64,000 nt of DNA from JBICIG01 sp043101605 (GTDB taxonomy: Bacteria; Planctomycetota; Phycisphaerae; Phycisphaerales; UBA1924), in contig JBICIG010000017.1 in the NCBI GenBank assembly GCA_043101605.1, positions 7,151 through 71,150 on the forward strand, written 5' to 3'. Shown piece after piece: positions 1-8,794 of the stretch. The notes beneath the pieces were generated by a model. The model had not been told where the DNA came from. It made no database searches and was given only the letters and a program-made list of their open reading frames with translations. The position numbers and the translations under genes were made by a program. Within the stretch, counting starts at the first letter, position 1. Each line of letters begins with the position of its first letter.

Positions 1-252
1 GAGGGCAAGCTCACCCGCTCGGTCATCGAGTGGTTCGTCCACACCTGCTTCGTGTGGGACCCCAACTCCGGCGCGTACACGCTCCAGGCGATGCGCGTCA
101 TGCAGATCGCCGCCGCCCTGACCACCGTCATCGTCGGGGCGTTCATCGGAACCCTTCTCGTCCGGGATCGGCTCCGCGGCCGCCGCAAGGCGCGCCCCGC
201 CGCACAGCCCGACGCCCGCCCGATCGCTCACCCCACGGGACAGACGCCATGA
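1..252 (+). CDS. C-terminus of a membrane protein upstream of coxB, possibly SCO1/SenC-like (5' end outside window)
   Basis: The reading frame is open from base 1 and ends at a TGA whose last bases overlap the coxB ATG (ATGA), so the two genes are translationally coupled. The visible 83 residues contain WFVHTCFVWDPNSG, then one hydrophobic helix (about residues 38-56) and a short Arg/Pro-rich cytoplasmic tail. A C-terminal anchor directly before coxB fits a SCO/SenC copper chaperone that loads the CuA centre, and planctomycete oxidase clusters often have one there. The copper-binding CxxxC region would lie upstream of the window, so this identity is an inference from position and topology only. 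Confidence 0.55.
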   Translation, partial: EGKLTRSVIEWFVHTCFVWDPNSGAYTLQAMRVMQIAAALTTVIVGAFIGTLLVRDRLRGRRKARPAAQPDARPIAHPTGQTP

Positions 253-1457
253 CGCTTGTTTCGCTCTTCACCGCCGGCTCGGACTTCCTGCCCCCGCTGG
301 CGCTCAACGACGCGATCATCGACTTCTTCCTCCGCCGCGAGGGATCGGCCACCTATTCCGCCGATGTCGACTGGCTCTTCCTCCTGATCTTCTGGATCAG
401 CTTCATCAGCTTCTTCGCCCTGATGATCCCGACCGCCTACTTCGTCCTCAAGTACCGGCGCAAGCGCGGCGTGCCCATCCAGCACAGCCCCAGCCACAAC
501 ACCGCCATCGAGGTCACCTGGACCGTCATCCCCTCGATCATCCTCGTCGCACTCTTCTTCGTGGGCTTCTGGGCCTACGCCAAGCAGCATGTCGCCGAGG
601 AGGGCGCCGTCCAACTCGACCTCACCGCCAAGAAGTGGTCGTGGGACATCACCTACCCCAACGGCTCGGGCGCCACCCTCCAGACCACCCTCGGCAAGGG
701 CAATGTCCCCATCTTCCTCTTTCCCGATGACGAGCCCTTCCAGCTCCGCATGCAGAGCATCGATGTCATCCACAGCTTCTGGGTCCCCGACTTCCGCATG
801 AAGGTCGATGTCTTCCCCAACCGCTTCACCACCTACTGGTTCCGCCCCGAGCGCCTCACCGACGCCGACCGCGACAACCCCGAACTGGGCTACCCCAACC
901 GCGAGCACTGGCTCTTCTGCGCCGAATACTGCGGCGACGACCACTCCGAGATGGGCGCCGTCCTGCGCGTCGTCCCACGCGAGGTCTACGAAGACTGGCT
1001 CGCCCAGCCCTTCGACGACACCATTCCCCCCGTCAAGCGCGGCGAGATGCTCTACACCCTCAAGGGCTGCAACGCCTGCCACTCCGTCGACGGCAGCGCC
1101 AACACCGGGCCCACCTGGCTCAACCTCTACGGCTACGAGCACTCCTACACCGACGGCTCCACCCATGTCGCCGACGACAACTTCATCCGCCAGTCCATCT
1201 ACGAACCCTCCGCCTTCATCCGCCAGGGTTACCCCAACCAGATGGCCAGCTACCAGGGCAATATCAACGCCGAGGAACTCGCCTGGATCACCACCTACAT
1301 GAAGTCCATCAGCGACCGCGGCGGCAACATCGGTAGTGGCGGCGGAAACGCGGGCGAAGGGGGCGAGAACGGTGGGGACGGCAACGACGCCCAACCCGAC
1401 AACGCCCAGCCCGACTCCACCGAGCCTACCGGCTCGAACACCGGCGGCGAGGGCTGA
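249..1457 (+). CDS. coxB: Cytochrome c oxidase subunit II with fused C-terminal cytochrome c domain (caa3 type)
   Basis: Electron-entry subunit of the terminal oxidase. The 402-residue protein has two N-terminal membrane helices (about 41-67 and 93-110) and a cupredoxin domain with the full CuA ligand set: His175, Cys224, Cys228, His232 and Met235, in the segment CAEYCGDDHSEM. A class I cytochrome c domain follows, with haem motif CNACH at 274-278 and a likely axial Met332 in NQMASY. It ends in a Gly/Asn/Asp-rich low-complexity tail. A fused haem domain defines caa3 oxidases, which can oxidise their own tethered cytochrome. The start at 249 overlaps the stop of the upstream gene; the frame is open to 30, but the extra residues are Arg/Pro-rich and unlike any signal. 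coxA follows 55 bases later. Confidence 0.95.
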   Translation: MTLVSLFTAGSDFLPPLALNDAIIDFFLRREGSATYSADVDWLFLLIFWISFISFFALMIPTAYFVLKYRRKRGVPIQHSPSHNTAIEVTWTVIPSIILVALFFVGFWAYAKQHVAEEGAVQLDLTAKKWSWDITYPNGSGATLQTTLGKGNVPIFLFPDDEPFQLRMQSIDVIHSFWVPDFRMKVDVFPNRFTTYWFRPERLTDADRDNPELGYPNREHWLFCAEYCGDDHSEMGAVLRVVPREVYEDWLAQPFDDTIPPVKRGEMLYTLKGCNACHSVDGSANTGPTWLNLYGYEHSYTDGSTHVADDNFIRQSIYEPSAFIRQGYPNQMASYQGNINAEELAWITTYMKSISDRGGNIGSGGGNAGEGGENGGDGNDAQPDNAQPDSTEPTGSNTGGEG

Positions 1458-1512
1458 GTCCGAATCGAACTGAATCTCCCGGCATCACCGAACGCGGGCG
1501 GAGGCACGAGAC

Positions 1513-3393
<1,881 letters not shown>

Positions 3394-3427
3394 CCCCACT
3401 CCCCGCGCCCTCCGCACGAGGTGAACG

Positions 3428-4120
3428 ATGACCGCGATCGAATCATCCAACCCGCAGCCGCCGGTGCTCAGCAAGAAGCCCCGATGGATGTCCGTCAAGC
3501 ACGCCCATCACTTCCGGTCCCACACCGACGAGTTCGACGCGTGCAAGATCGGCATGTGGCTCTTCCTCACCACCGAGGTGCTCCTCTTCTCCGGGCTCTT
3601 CGTCGCCTACGCCATGTTCCGCATGAAGTACCCCGAGGCCTTCGCCAACGGCTCGCACTACCTCGACTGGCGGTGGGGCGCCCTCAACACCGCCGTCCTC
3701 CTCCTCTCCTCCTTCACCGTCGCGTGGAGCATCCGCAACGCCCAGCTCAACCAGCAGGGCCTCCTCAAGTTCAACCTCGCCTTCACCATCCTCTGCGCCA
3801 TCGCCTTCATCGCCATCAAGTTCAACTTCGAGTACATCCCCAAGTGGGCCGACGGCAAGCGCCCCGGCGTCCTCTTCGCCTACCCCTTCGCCGAGAACAA
3901 CGCCGAAGTCCTCTGGTGGAGCATCTACTACACCGCCACCGGCATCCACGCCGCACACGTCGTCATCGGCGCCGCGCTCATCGGATGGGTCTTCATCAAG
4001 GCAACCCGCGGCCACTACGGGCCCAAGCACTACACCGGCGTCGAGGTCGTCGGGCTCTACTGGCACCTCGTCGACCTCATCTGGATCTTCCTCTTCCCAC
4101 TCCTCTATCTCATCCACTGA
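3428..4120 (+). CDS. coxC: Cytochrome c oxidase subunit III
   Basis: The 230-residue polytopic protein of the CoxC/CtaE family supports proton uptake and stability of the oxidase core. Typical features are LTTEVLLFSGLFVAYAMFR near residues 40-58, the central FTVAWSIRNAQLNQQG, the segment TATGIHAAHVVIGAALIGW with the family HAxHV motif, and the C-terminal VVGLYWHLVDLIWIFLFPLLYL. It follows coxA by 34 bases, with a GAGGTG site before the ATG. The His-Val pair at 3956-3961 (CAC GTC) holds one of the very few ACGT tetranucleotides seen in the window. Confidence 0.96.
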   Translation: MTAIESSNPQPPVLSKKPRWMSVKHAHHFRSHTDEFDACKIGMWLFLTTEVLLFSGLFVAYAMFRMKYPEAFANGSHYLDWRWGALNTAVLLLSSFTVAWSIRNAQLNQQGLLKFNLAFTILCAIAFIAIKFNFEYIPKWADGKRPGVLFAYPFAENNAEVLWWSIYYTATGIHAAHVVIGAALIGWVFIKATRGHYGPKHYTGVEVVGLYWHLVDLIWIFLFPLLYLIH

Positions 4121-4187
4121 CCCGCACCGCCACCGCTCGCAACCACCCGCCCACACGGGCCCCTGATCGCCCGGGACGGAGACGAAC

Positions 4188-4925
4188 ATGTCCAGCACCG
4201 ACCACAACTCCGACGCGCACAACCCCGAGTACGACCCCATGGACCCGCACGGCTTCCACTCCGGCGAGACCCACGGGCATCACATCGTCTCCCTCCGCAT
4301 GCTCGTCACAGTCCTGGTCCTCCTCTTCATCTTCACCTTCCTCACCGTCGCCAGCTCCCGCGCCGAGGTCTGGGTCGCCGAGACCTTCGATGTCTAGATC
4401 CCACAGTCGGTCAATGTGCTCGTCGCCATGAGCATCGCCACCATCAAGGGCGTCCTCGTCGCCCTCTTCTTCATGCAGCTCCTCTACGACAAGACTCTCA
4501 ACGCCGTCATCTTCTGCTTCTGCCTCATGGGCTTTGCCCTCTTCCTCGGCTTCACCGCACTCGACGCCGCACACCGCGGCCGCATCGACCCAGTCAAGCA
4601 GAACGCGATCGTCGTCGGCGGCATCGGCAATGTCAGCCGACCAAAGCTCGACGCCGAGGGCAACCAGGTCTACGACGAGTACGGCCGCAAGGTCATGGAG
4701 ACCGTCCCCGCCAACACCCCCATCGCCGAATTCGCCAAGAACCCCGAGGTCGCCATCTCGCGCCTCGGCGAGAAGCGCTACGAGAAGCTCGTCGCCAAGC
4801 ACGAAGCCGAGCACGCCCACCACGCCGAAACCAGCACCGAGGAACAGTCCCGCCCCAACTACGGGCTCATGCTCTTCGGGCAGGACCACTCGCCGAGCGA
4901 AGCCCCCTCCGCCGGCGGGCACTGA
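4188..4925 (+). pseudogene. Cytochrome c oxidase subunit IV-like gene interrupted by an in-frame TAG
   Basis: One frame would encode about 245 residues: a His-rich N-terminus (GETHGHHIVSLRMLV), helix 1, a short loop, then the family signature VNVLVAMSIATIKGVLVALFFMQLLYD, helix 3 and a charged tail. A TAG at 4395-4397 cuts it between AETFDV and IPQSVNVLVA, with no frameshift. The halves are 4188-4394 (69 codons) and an ORF restarting at GTG 4416. No ribosome-binding site precedes 4416, and codon use is unchanged on both sides, so the break is recent, a sequencing error, or read through. TAG is an ordinary stop elsewhere here (14034-14036, 29613-29615, 31597-31599), so code reassignment is unlikely. 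The prokaryotic COX4 family assignment is from helix pattern and position. Confidence 0.8.
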
Positions 4926-4970
4926 CATCCGCCCTCCCCGCGCGGGCGAACCGACCCGCGCACGACCCTC

Positions 4971-5792
4971 ATGACCAATCAAAGACGCATCGCCCTGCTC
5001 ATCGCCATCCTCGCCCTCGGCGTCTTCGCGTGGAGCGCCTACGAACTCTCCCGCTTCGTCCGCAACTACAACCGCGACAACCCGCCCCCCATCTACTACT
5101 TCTATCCCATCGGCATCAGCGAGTTCGAGTACGCCGGGCGACCCGCCACCATCCGCGACGAGATCACCGAACTCGGCACCGGGCTCGTCAACATCAACTA
5201 CGGCGATGAGTCCATCTCCATCCCCGTCGGCGTCCCGCTCACCGAAGCCGAACGCCTCATCCCGGGCATCGCCAAGCACCAGTCCTGGCTCCGCATCGCT
5301 CTCAAGCGCGAGGAATCCTCCTTCGACGCCGACCGCATGCGCGCGCTCGAGGACCAGAAGAAGCTCGAGGGCGACCTCGTCGTCATCGCCCGCCGACCCA
5401 GCCCCGGCGCCGACCCCGAGACCTTCGGCCAGATGAGCCGCGACTGGACCTTCGAGTTCCACACCTTCCTGCCCGAAGGCGGCTTCAAGACCGAACGCCT
5501 CGTCTACCCCGAGTCCGTCCGCGCCTTCAACAAGCGCAAGAAGGAAGCCGCCGCCAAGGGCGAGCCCGTTCCCACCCGCCGCGATGACGAGCTCAAGGAA
5601 GGCTCGTGGCAGTTCGCCGGCGCGATGTCGGTCATGCCCCCCAGCTCAACCCCCAAGCACCTGTTCACACAGAACGCGCTCGTGTTCGCCGGCTGGCGTT
5701 GGCCCGTCGCCGGGTTCAGCATCACCATTTTCGCCGTCGCGCTCGCCTGGGCGTTCGCTCCCCGTCGCACCACCGCGAACAACCGGGCCTGA
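4971..5792 (+). CDS. Unrecognised two-helix membrane protein in the oxidase cluster
   Basis: I do not recognise this 273-residue protein. It begins with a signal-anchor helix (about 7-25, ALLIAILALGVFAWSAYEL) and ends with a second helix (about 245-264, WPVAGFSITIFAVALAWAF) followed by Arg/Thr residues. The middle is hydrophilic, presumably periplasmic, and has PPPIYYFYPIGISEFEYAG near the start and a long charged stretch (FNKRKKEAAAKGE). It is co-directional with the cox genes, 45 bases after subunit IV, so a role in oxidase assembly or stability is a reasonable guess and nothing more. It is the last gene before the parS region. Confidence 0.75.
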   Translation: MTNQRRIALLIAILALGVFAWSAYELSRFVRNYNRDNPPPIYYFYPIGISEFEYAGRPATIRDEITELGTGLVNINYGDESISIPVGVPLTEAERLIPGIAKHQSWLRIALKREESSFDADRMRALEDQKKLEGDLVVIARRPSPGADPETFGQMSRDWTFEFHTFLPEGGFKTERLVYPESVRAFNKRKKEAAAKGEPVPTRRDDELKEGSWQFAGAMSVMPPSSTPKHLFTQNALVFAGWRWPVAGFSITIFAVALAWAFAPRRTTANNRA

Positions 5793-5849
5793 CCAGTCTC
5801 GCCGCGAGGCGACCTCTGACGCTCCAACCCCGCGCACAAACCGCGAATG

Positions 5850-5865
5850 TGTTCCACGTGGAACA
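5850..5865. promoter_or_regulatory. parS: parS centromere-like site (ParB binding)
   Basis: The sequence is TGTTCCACGTGGAACA, a perfect 16-base palindrome that extends to 20 bases (5848-5867). It matches the chromosomal parS consensus TGTTNCACGTGNAACA at every fixed position; this form is known from Pseudomonas. ParB loads at such sites and SMC is recruited for origin segregation. parS sites cluster near oriC in most bacteria, so this window may lie in the origin-proximal part of the chromosome. Its CACGTG core holds one of about four ACGT tetranucleotides seen in 64 kb, which suggests selection keeps it. Confidence 0.85.
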
Positions 5866-5934
5866 CAGTTCGTCACCGCGCGCGCACGAAGCGCGTCAAC
5901 CTGTCGCTCGCACCTGCAGCGCCCTCAAAATGAG

Positions 5935-6060
5935 ACGCCGGGAGGTACCCGCCGCCCCTAGCCCGAACTGCGCAGACATAAGAACGCCGAGTGTTACCCG
6001 CCCCCCAAGCCCGAAGTGCGCAGAAGAAAAAACGCCGGGCGGTACCCGCCCGGCGCAGAG
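5935..6060. repeat. Degenerate tandem repeat, about 48-49 bases per unit
   Basis: Three units begin at 5935, 5984 and 6032, each starting ACGCCG and continuing to a TACCCGCC block. Units 1 and 2 then share an AGCCCGAANTGCGCAGA tail; the third diverges after CCCGCCCGGC. Only the third has a perfect hairpin and an adjacent A-tract on this strand (T-tract on the other), so the first two look like decayed copies of a terminator cassette behind the minus-strand gene at 6167. Confidence 0.6.
6025..6055 (-). terminator. Intrinsic terminator of the OmpA-type lipoprotein gene
   Basis: A 10-base stem (6033-6042 with 6046-6055) closes on a 3-base loop. Read on the minus strand it is followed by six T residues (complement of 6027-6032), the classic Rho-independent layout. 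It lies about 110 bases beyond the minus-strand stop at 6167. Confidence 0.8.
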
Positions 6061-6166
6061 GAGAAGTTCTCCCTCTTTCGTGACCCCCCTCAGGATCAAC
6101 CGCATGATACCCGGTCTCTCCACCGGGCGGGCGTCATCGGGCGTCGCCGCCCTGCGCCCCGCATCA

Positions 6167-7078
6167 TCACTTGGTCGGGTCGATGGGCCGCGTCGGCGGG
6201 GTCTGGCGGTCCAGGTTCACCTGACCGCCCTGCTCGGTCACCGTCGCGCTCCGCACGCCGCCCGTCCCGGTCGGACGGGTCAGGTAGACCTCCACCCGCC
6301 GGTTCTGGGGCGTCCCGCCGTTGCTGTTGTTGGGCACCAGCGGCCGCTGGGCCCCCCAGCCGCTGACCCGCATTCGCCCCTCGGGCACGCCCACGCCCGC
6401 GAGCACATCGCGCACCGCGATCGCCCGGTGGGCCGAGAGGTGCACATTGGTCGGGTGGAGCTTCTGGGTGTTGGCGCCGGGGCGCTGGTTGTCGGTGTGC
6501 CCGACGATGTCGATCTCGTACTCGGCCCCCGCGCCCTTGAGCACATCGGCGAGCACGCGCAGGCTCGTCGCCGCGCTCTCCTTGACCACCGCCGACCCGG
6601 AGTCGAAGGTCAGGTCGCTCGCGAAGCGGAGCATGCCCCGCTGCGCGTCGTAGCTGATGAGGTCGGGGTGCTGGCTCGCCAGCCGCGCCAGTGCCCGATC
6701 CGTCACCGGATCGAGCACCATCGATGCGTCGATGTCGTTGAGCATCGACTCGAACTCGCGGATCGAGCGGTCGTGCTCGGCACGCTCCTCGGTCAGCCGC
6801 GTCTGCAGCGACCGGGCATTGCCAACGAGCCCGTCGATCTCGGCCCGCAGTTCGCTGATGATCCGGTCGGCCGAGGCGATCCGATCATCCTTCAGCTCGA
6901 TGGTCCGGACCAGTTCGGCCTTCTCCTGCTGCCAGCGGGCCTTCTGGTCCTCCAGCACGCGGATGGTCGTGGTCTGGTCGTCCACCTCACGCTGGCTGGC
7001 GCACCCGCCGAGCCCCATCGCCGAGCCCGCGGCCGCCAGAAGCACCGCCCGACCGATCCGTCCGTTGATCCTCTTCAT
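6167..7078 (-). CDS. OmpA-family peptidoglycan-binding lipoprotein with coiled coil
   Basis: Predicted outer-membrane lipoprotein of 303 residues. The N-terminus is a lipoprotein signal ending GLGGC, with Cys26 as the lipidation site. Residues about 36-130 are strongly charged and heptad-like (coiled coil). An OmpA/MotB C-terminal domain follows (about 165-285) with GHTDNQRPGANT, the LSAHRAIAVRDVL helix and NRRVEVYL, the usual diaminopimelate-binding fold. Such proteins tie the outer membrane or a trans-envelope machine to peptidoglycan. It is transcribed alone, ends at a strong terminator, and is divergent from the amidohydrolase gene. A role as a Pal-like or flagellar-motor-associated protein cannot be decided. 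Confidence 0.9.
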   Translation of the reverse strand: MKRINGRIGRAVLLAAAGSAMGLGGCASQREVDDQTTTIRVLEDQKARWQQEKAELVRTIELKDDRIASADRIISELRAEIDGLVGNARSLQTRLTEERAEHDRSIREFESMLNDIDASMVLDPVTDRALARLASQHPDLISYDAQRGMLRFASDLTFDSGSAVVKESAATSLRVLADVLKGAGAEYEIDIVGHTDNQRPGANTQKLHPTNVHLSAHRAIAVRDVLAGVGVPEGRMRVSGWGAQRPLVPNNSNGGTPQNRRVEVYLTRPTGTGGVRSATVTEQGGQVNLDRQTPPTRPIDPTK

Positions 7079-7230
7079 AGGTCTGCTCCTTCAGACGCCC
7101 GATGCTCCGCGGCCCGACAACCATCCGCGCGATGACTCTGCGCGCGCCGCCGCGCCCGATTCGCCGCGAGAATACGCTCTCCGGACCGACAACTCCCGCA
7201 CCGACCACCACTTCCCAGCCGAGCGACAGC

Positions 7231-8709
7231 GTGTCCACACGATCTCCACATCCGCGCGAAGACAACCGACAGGTCGCCCGCGCGCTTGAGGCCATCGACG
7301 CCGCCCGCGCGCGCATCGTCGGCTCGGTCCGGCTGCGCCTCAACGCCGAGGCGATCTTCGACGCCCACGCCCTCGCCGCCGCGCCGGGCTCGATCCTCCT
7401 CGAAATCGACTCCGTCGGTTCGTTTCCGATCGACTCGGCCGTCTCGATCCCGCGCGCCGCCGCCCGCGTCCTGGCCGTCGGCTCCCCGGCAGAGGTGGAC
7501 GCCCGTGCGCGCACGCTCTCCGGCTCGATCCAGACGCTCGACCTGCCCGGCGTCGCGCTCCTGCCCGGCCTGGTCAACGCGCACGCCCACCTCGATCTGA
7601 CGCACCTTGGGCCGCAGCCCCACGACCCGGGCGAGGGATTCGTCGCGTGGGTCGACCGCGTGCGCGCCGGCCGCGCCACCACCGACGCCGACATCCGCGC
7701 CTCGGTCGAGCAGGGGATCCGGCTGAGCCTCGCCGGCGGCACGGTGGCGGTGGGCGACATCGCCGGCGCGCCGAACGGACAGCCCTCGCTCGTTCCGCTC
7801 CGGACGCTCCGCGACTCGCCGCTCCGCGGGGTGTCGTATCTCGAGACCTTCGGCATCGGGGCGGGCGAGCCGGCGGCCCGCGCACGGCTCGAGCCCATCC
7901 TGGAAGGGCTCGCCGACCTCCGCTCGGGGCCGGGGTGCGAGCGCGTCCGCTTCGGGCTCCAGCCGCACGCCCCGAACACCGTCGGCATCGAGTTCTTTCA
8001 GCATCTGGCCGAGCGGGCGGCACGCGAAGGCATCCCGATCGCGACCCACCTCGCCGAGACCCCCGAGGAGCGGGCGTTCATCGCCGACGCGTCGGGCCCG
8101 CAGGTCGAACTGCTCCAGCGTTTCGGCTACTGGACGGACGCTCTCGCCGCGTCGCTCGGGCGCGGGCATCACCCGGCGATCCACCTCGAGCGGGCGCTCT
8201 CGGCCGCCCCGTTTACCCTCGCCCACCTCAACGACGCGCCCGACGAGGCGATCGCCCTGCTGGCGCGCACACGGGCGGCGGTGGTGTACTGCCCGCGGGC
8301 GTCGGCGTACTTCGCCGCCGATCGGCACTTCGGCCCGCACCGCTACCGCGATCTGATCGACGCGGGCGTGCCGGTGGCGCTGGGGACCGACTCGATCATC
8401 AACCTGCCGGCCGAGTCGGCCGACCCGGAGAGCGGGGGGATCGGGCTGCTCGGCGAGATGCGGCTGCTGATCGAGCGCGACGGGCTCGACCCGCTCGTGG
8501 CGCTGGGGATGGCGACCACGCGGGGGGTCGAGGCGCTGGATCGGTTCGGGACCGGGTGGATCGGATCGGGCGAGGTGACGCTGGTGGCGGGCTCGACGCC
8601 GTTGGGAATCAACGCGATCCCGCTGGCGGGCCCACTCAATCCGGATGATCCGCTCCGAGACACGATTCTGGTCGGGAAATCGCCCCGGTTACTGTTCTGC
8701 GGGAAATAA
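7231..8709 (+). CDS. Amidohydrolase-family metal-dependent hydrolase or deaminase (ATZ/TRZ type)
   Basis: TIM-barrel hydrolase of the superfamily that deaminates or dechlorinates nucleobases and similar compounds. The metal site is visible: NAHAHLD after strand 1, LQPHAPNTV, ATHLAETPEE, and the C-terminal ALGTDSIINLP with its Asp. The N-terminal beta-sandwich segment (RLRLNAEAIFDAHAL) starts about residue 35. The frame is open back to ATG 7102 and 7132, but only about 20 bases would then separate it from the divergent gene at 7078; GTG 7231 leaves room for promoters and is my preferred, uncertain start. Aminofutalosine deaminase is one member of this family and mqnC is present at 44117, so that activity is possible but not shown. 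Confidence 0.85.
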   Translation: MSTRSPHPREDNRQVARALEAIDAARARIVGSVRLRLNAEAIFDAHALAAAPGSILLEIDSVGSFPIDSAVSIPRAAARVLAVGSPAEVDARARTLSGSIQTLDLPGVALLPGLVNAHAHLDLTHLGPQPHDPGEGFVAWVDRVRAGRATTDADIRASVEQGIRLSLAGGTVAVGDIAGAPNGQPSLVPLRTLRDSPLRGVSYLETFGIGAGEPAARARLEPILEGLADLRSGPGCERVRFGLQPHAPNTVGIEFFQHLAERAAREGIPIATHLAETPEERAFIADASGPQVELLQRFGYWTDALAASLGRGHHPAIHLERALSAAPFTLAHLNDAPDEAIALLARTRAAVVYCPRASAYFAADRHFGPHRYRDLIDAGVPVALGTDSIINLPAESADPESGGIGLLGEMRLLIERDGLDPLVALGMATTRGVEALDRFGTGWIGSGEVTLVAGSTPLGINAIPLAGPLNPDDPLRDTILVGKSPRLLFCGK

Positions 8710-8794
8710 TCCAGTCCAAGCGCAATTCTCACGCCGGGCGGGGTCACGACGGCCCGCCCGGGCAGGACGCCATCACAAGCCGAGGAAGACACGC

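Larger units (their letters stand above)
5793..6166. other. Intergenic region with a parS palindrome and tandem terminator-like units
   Basis: This 374-base gap lies between the convergent oxidase cluster (+) and the OmpA-type gene (-). It holds, left to right, the perfect palindrome at 5848-5867, an unremarkable stretch, and the tandem units at 5935-6060 that end in an intrinsic terminator for the minus strand. No convincing ORF was found in it. Confidence 0.8.

Noticed and set aside
4395..4397. TAG reassigned to an amino acid genome-wide
   Set aside because: Other well-defined genes end in TAG at normal family C-termini (mpg, znuB, tag).
8710..8794. Riboswitch before the ResB-like gene
   Set aside because: Only a short GC-rich stem (CGGGCGGG/CCCGCCCG region) is visible, with no conserved riboswitch motif.
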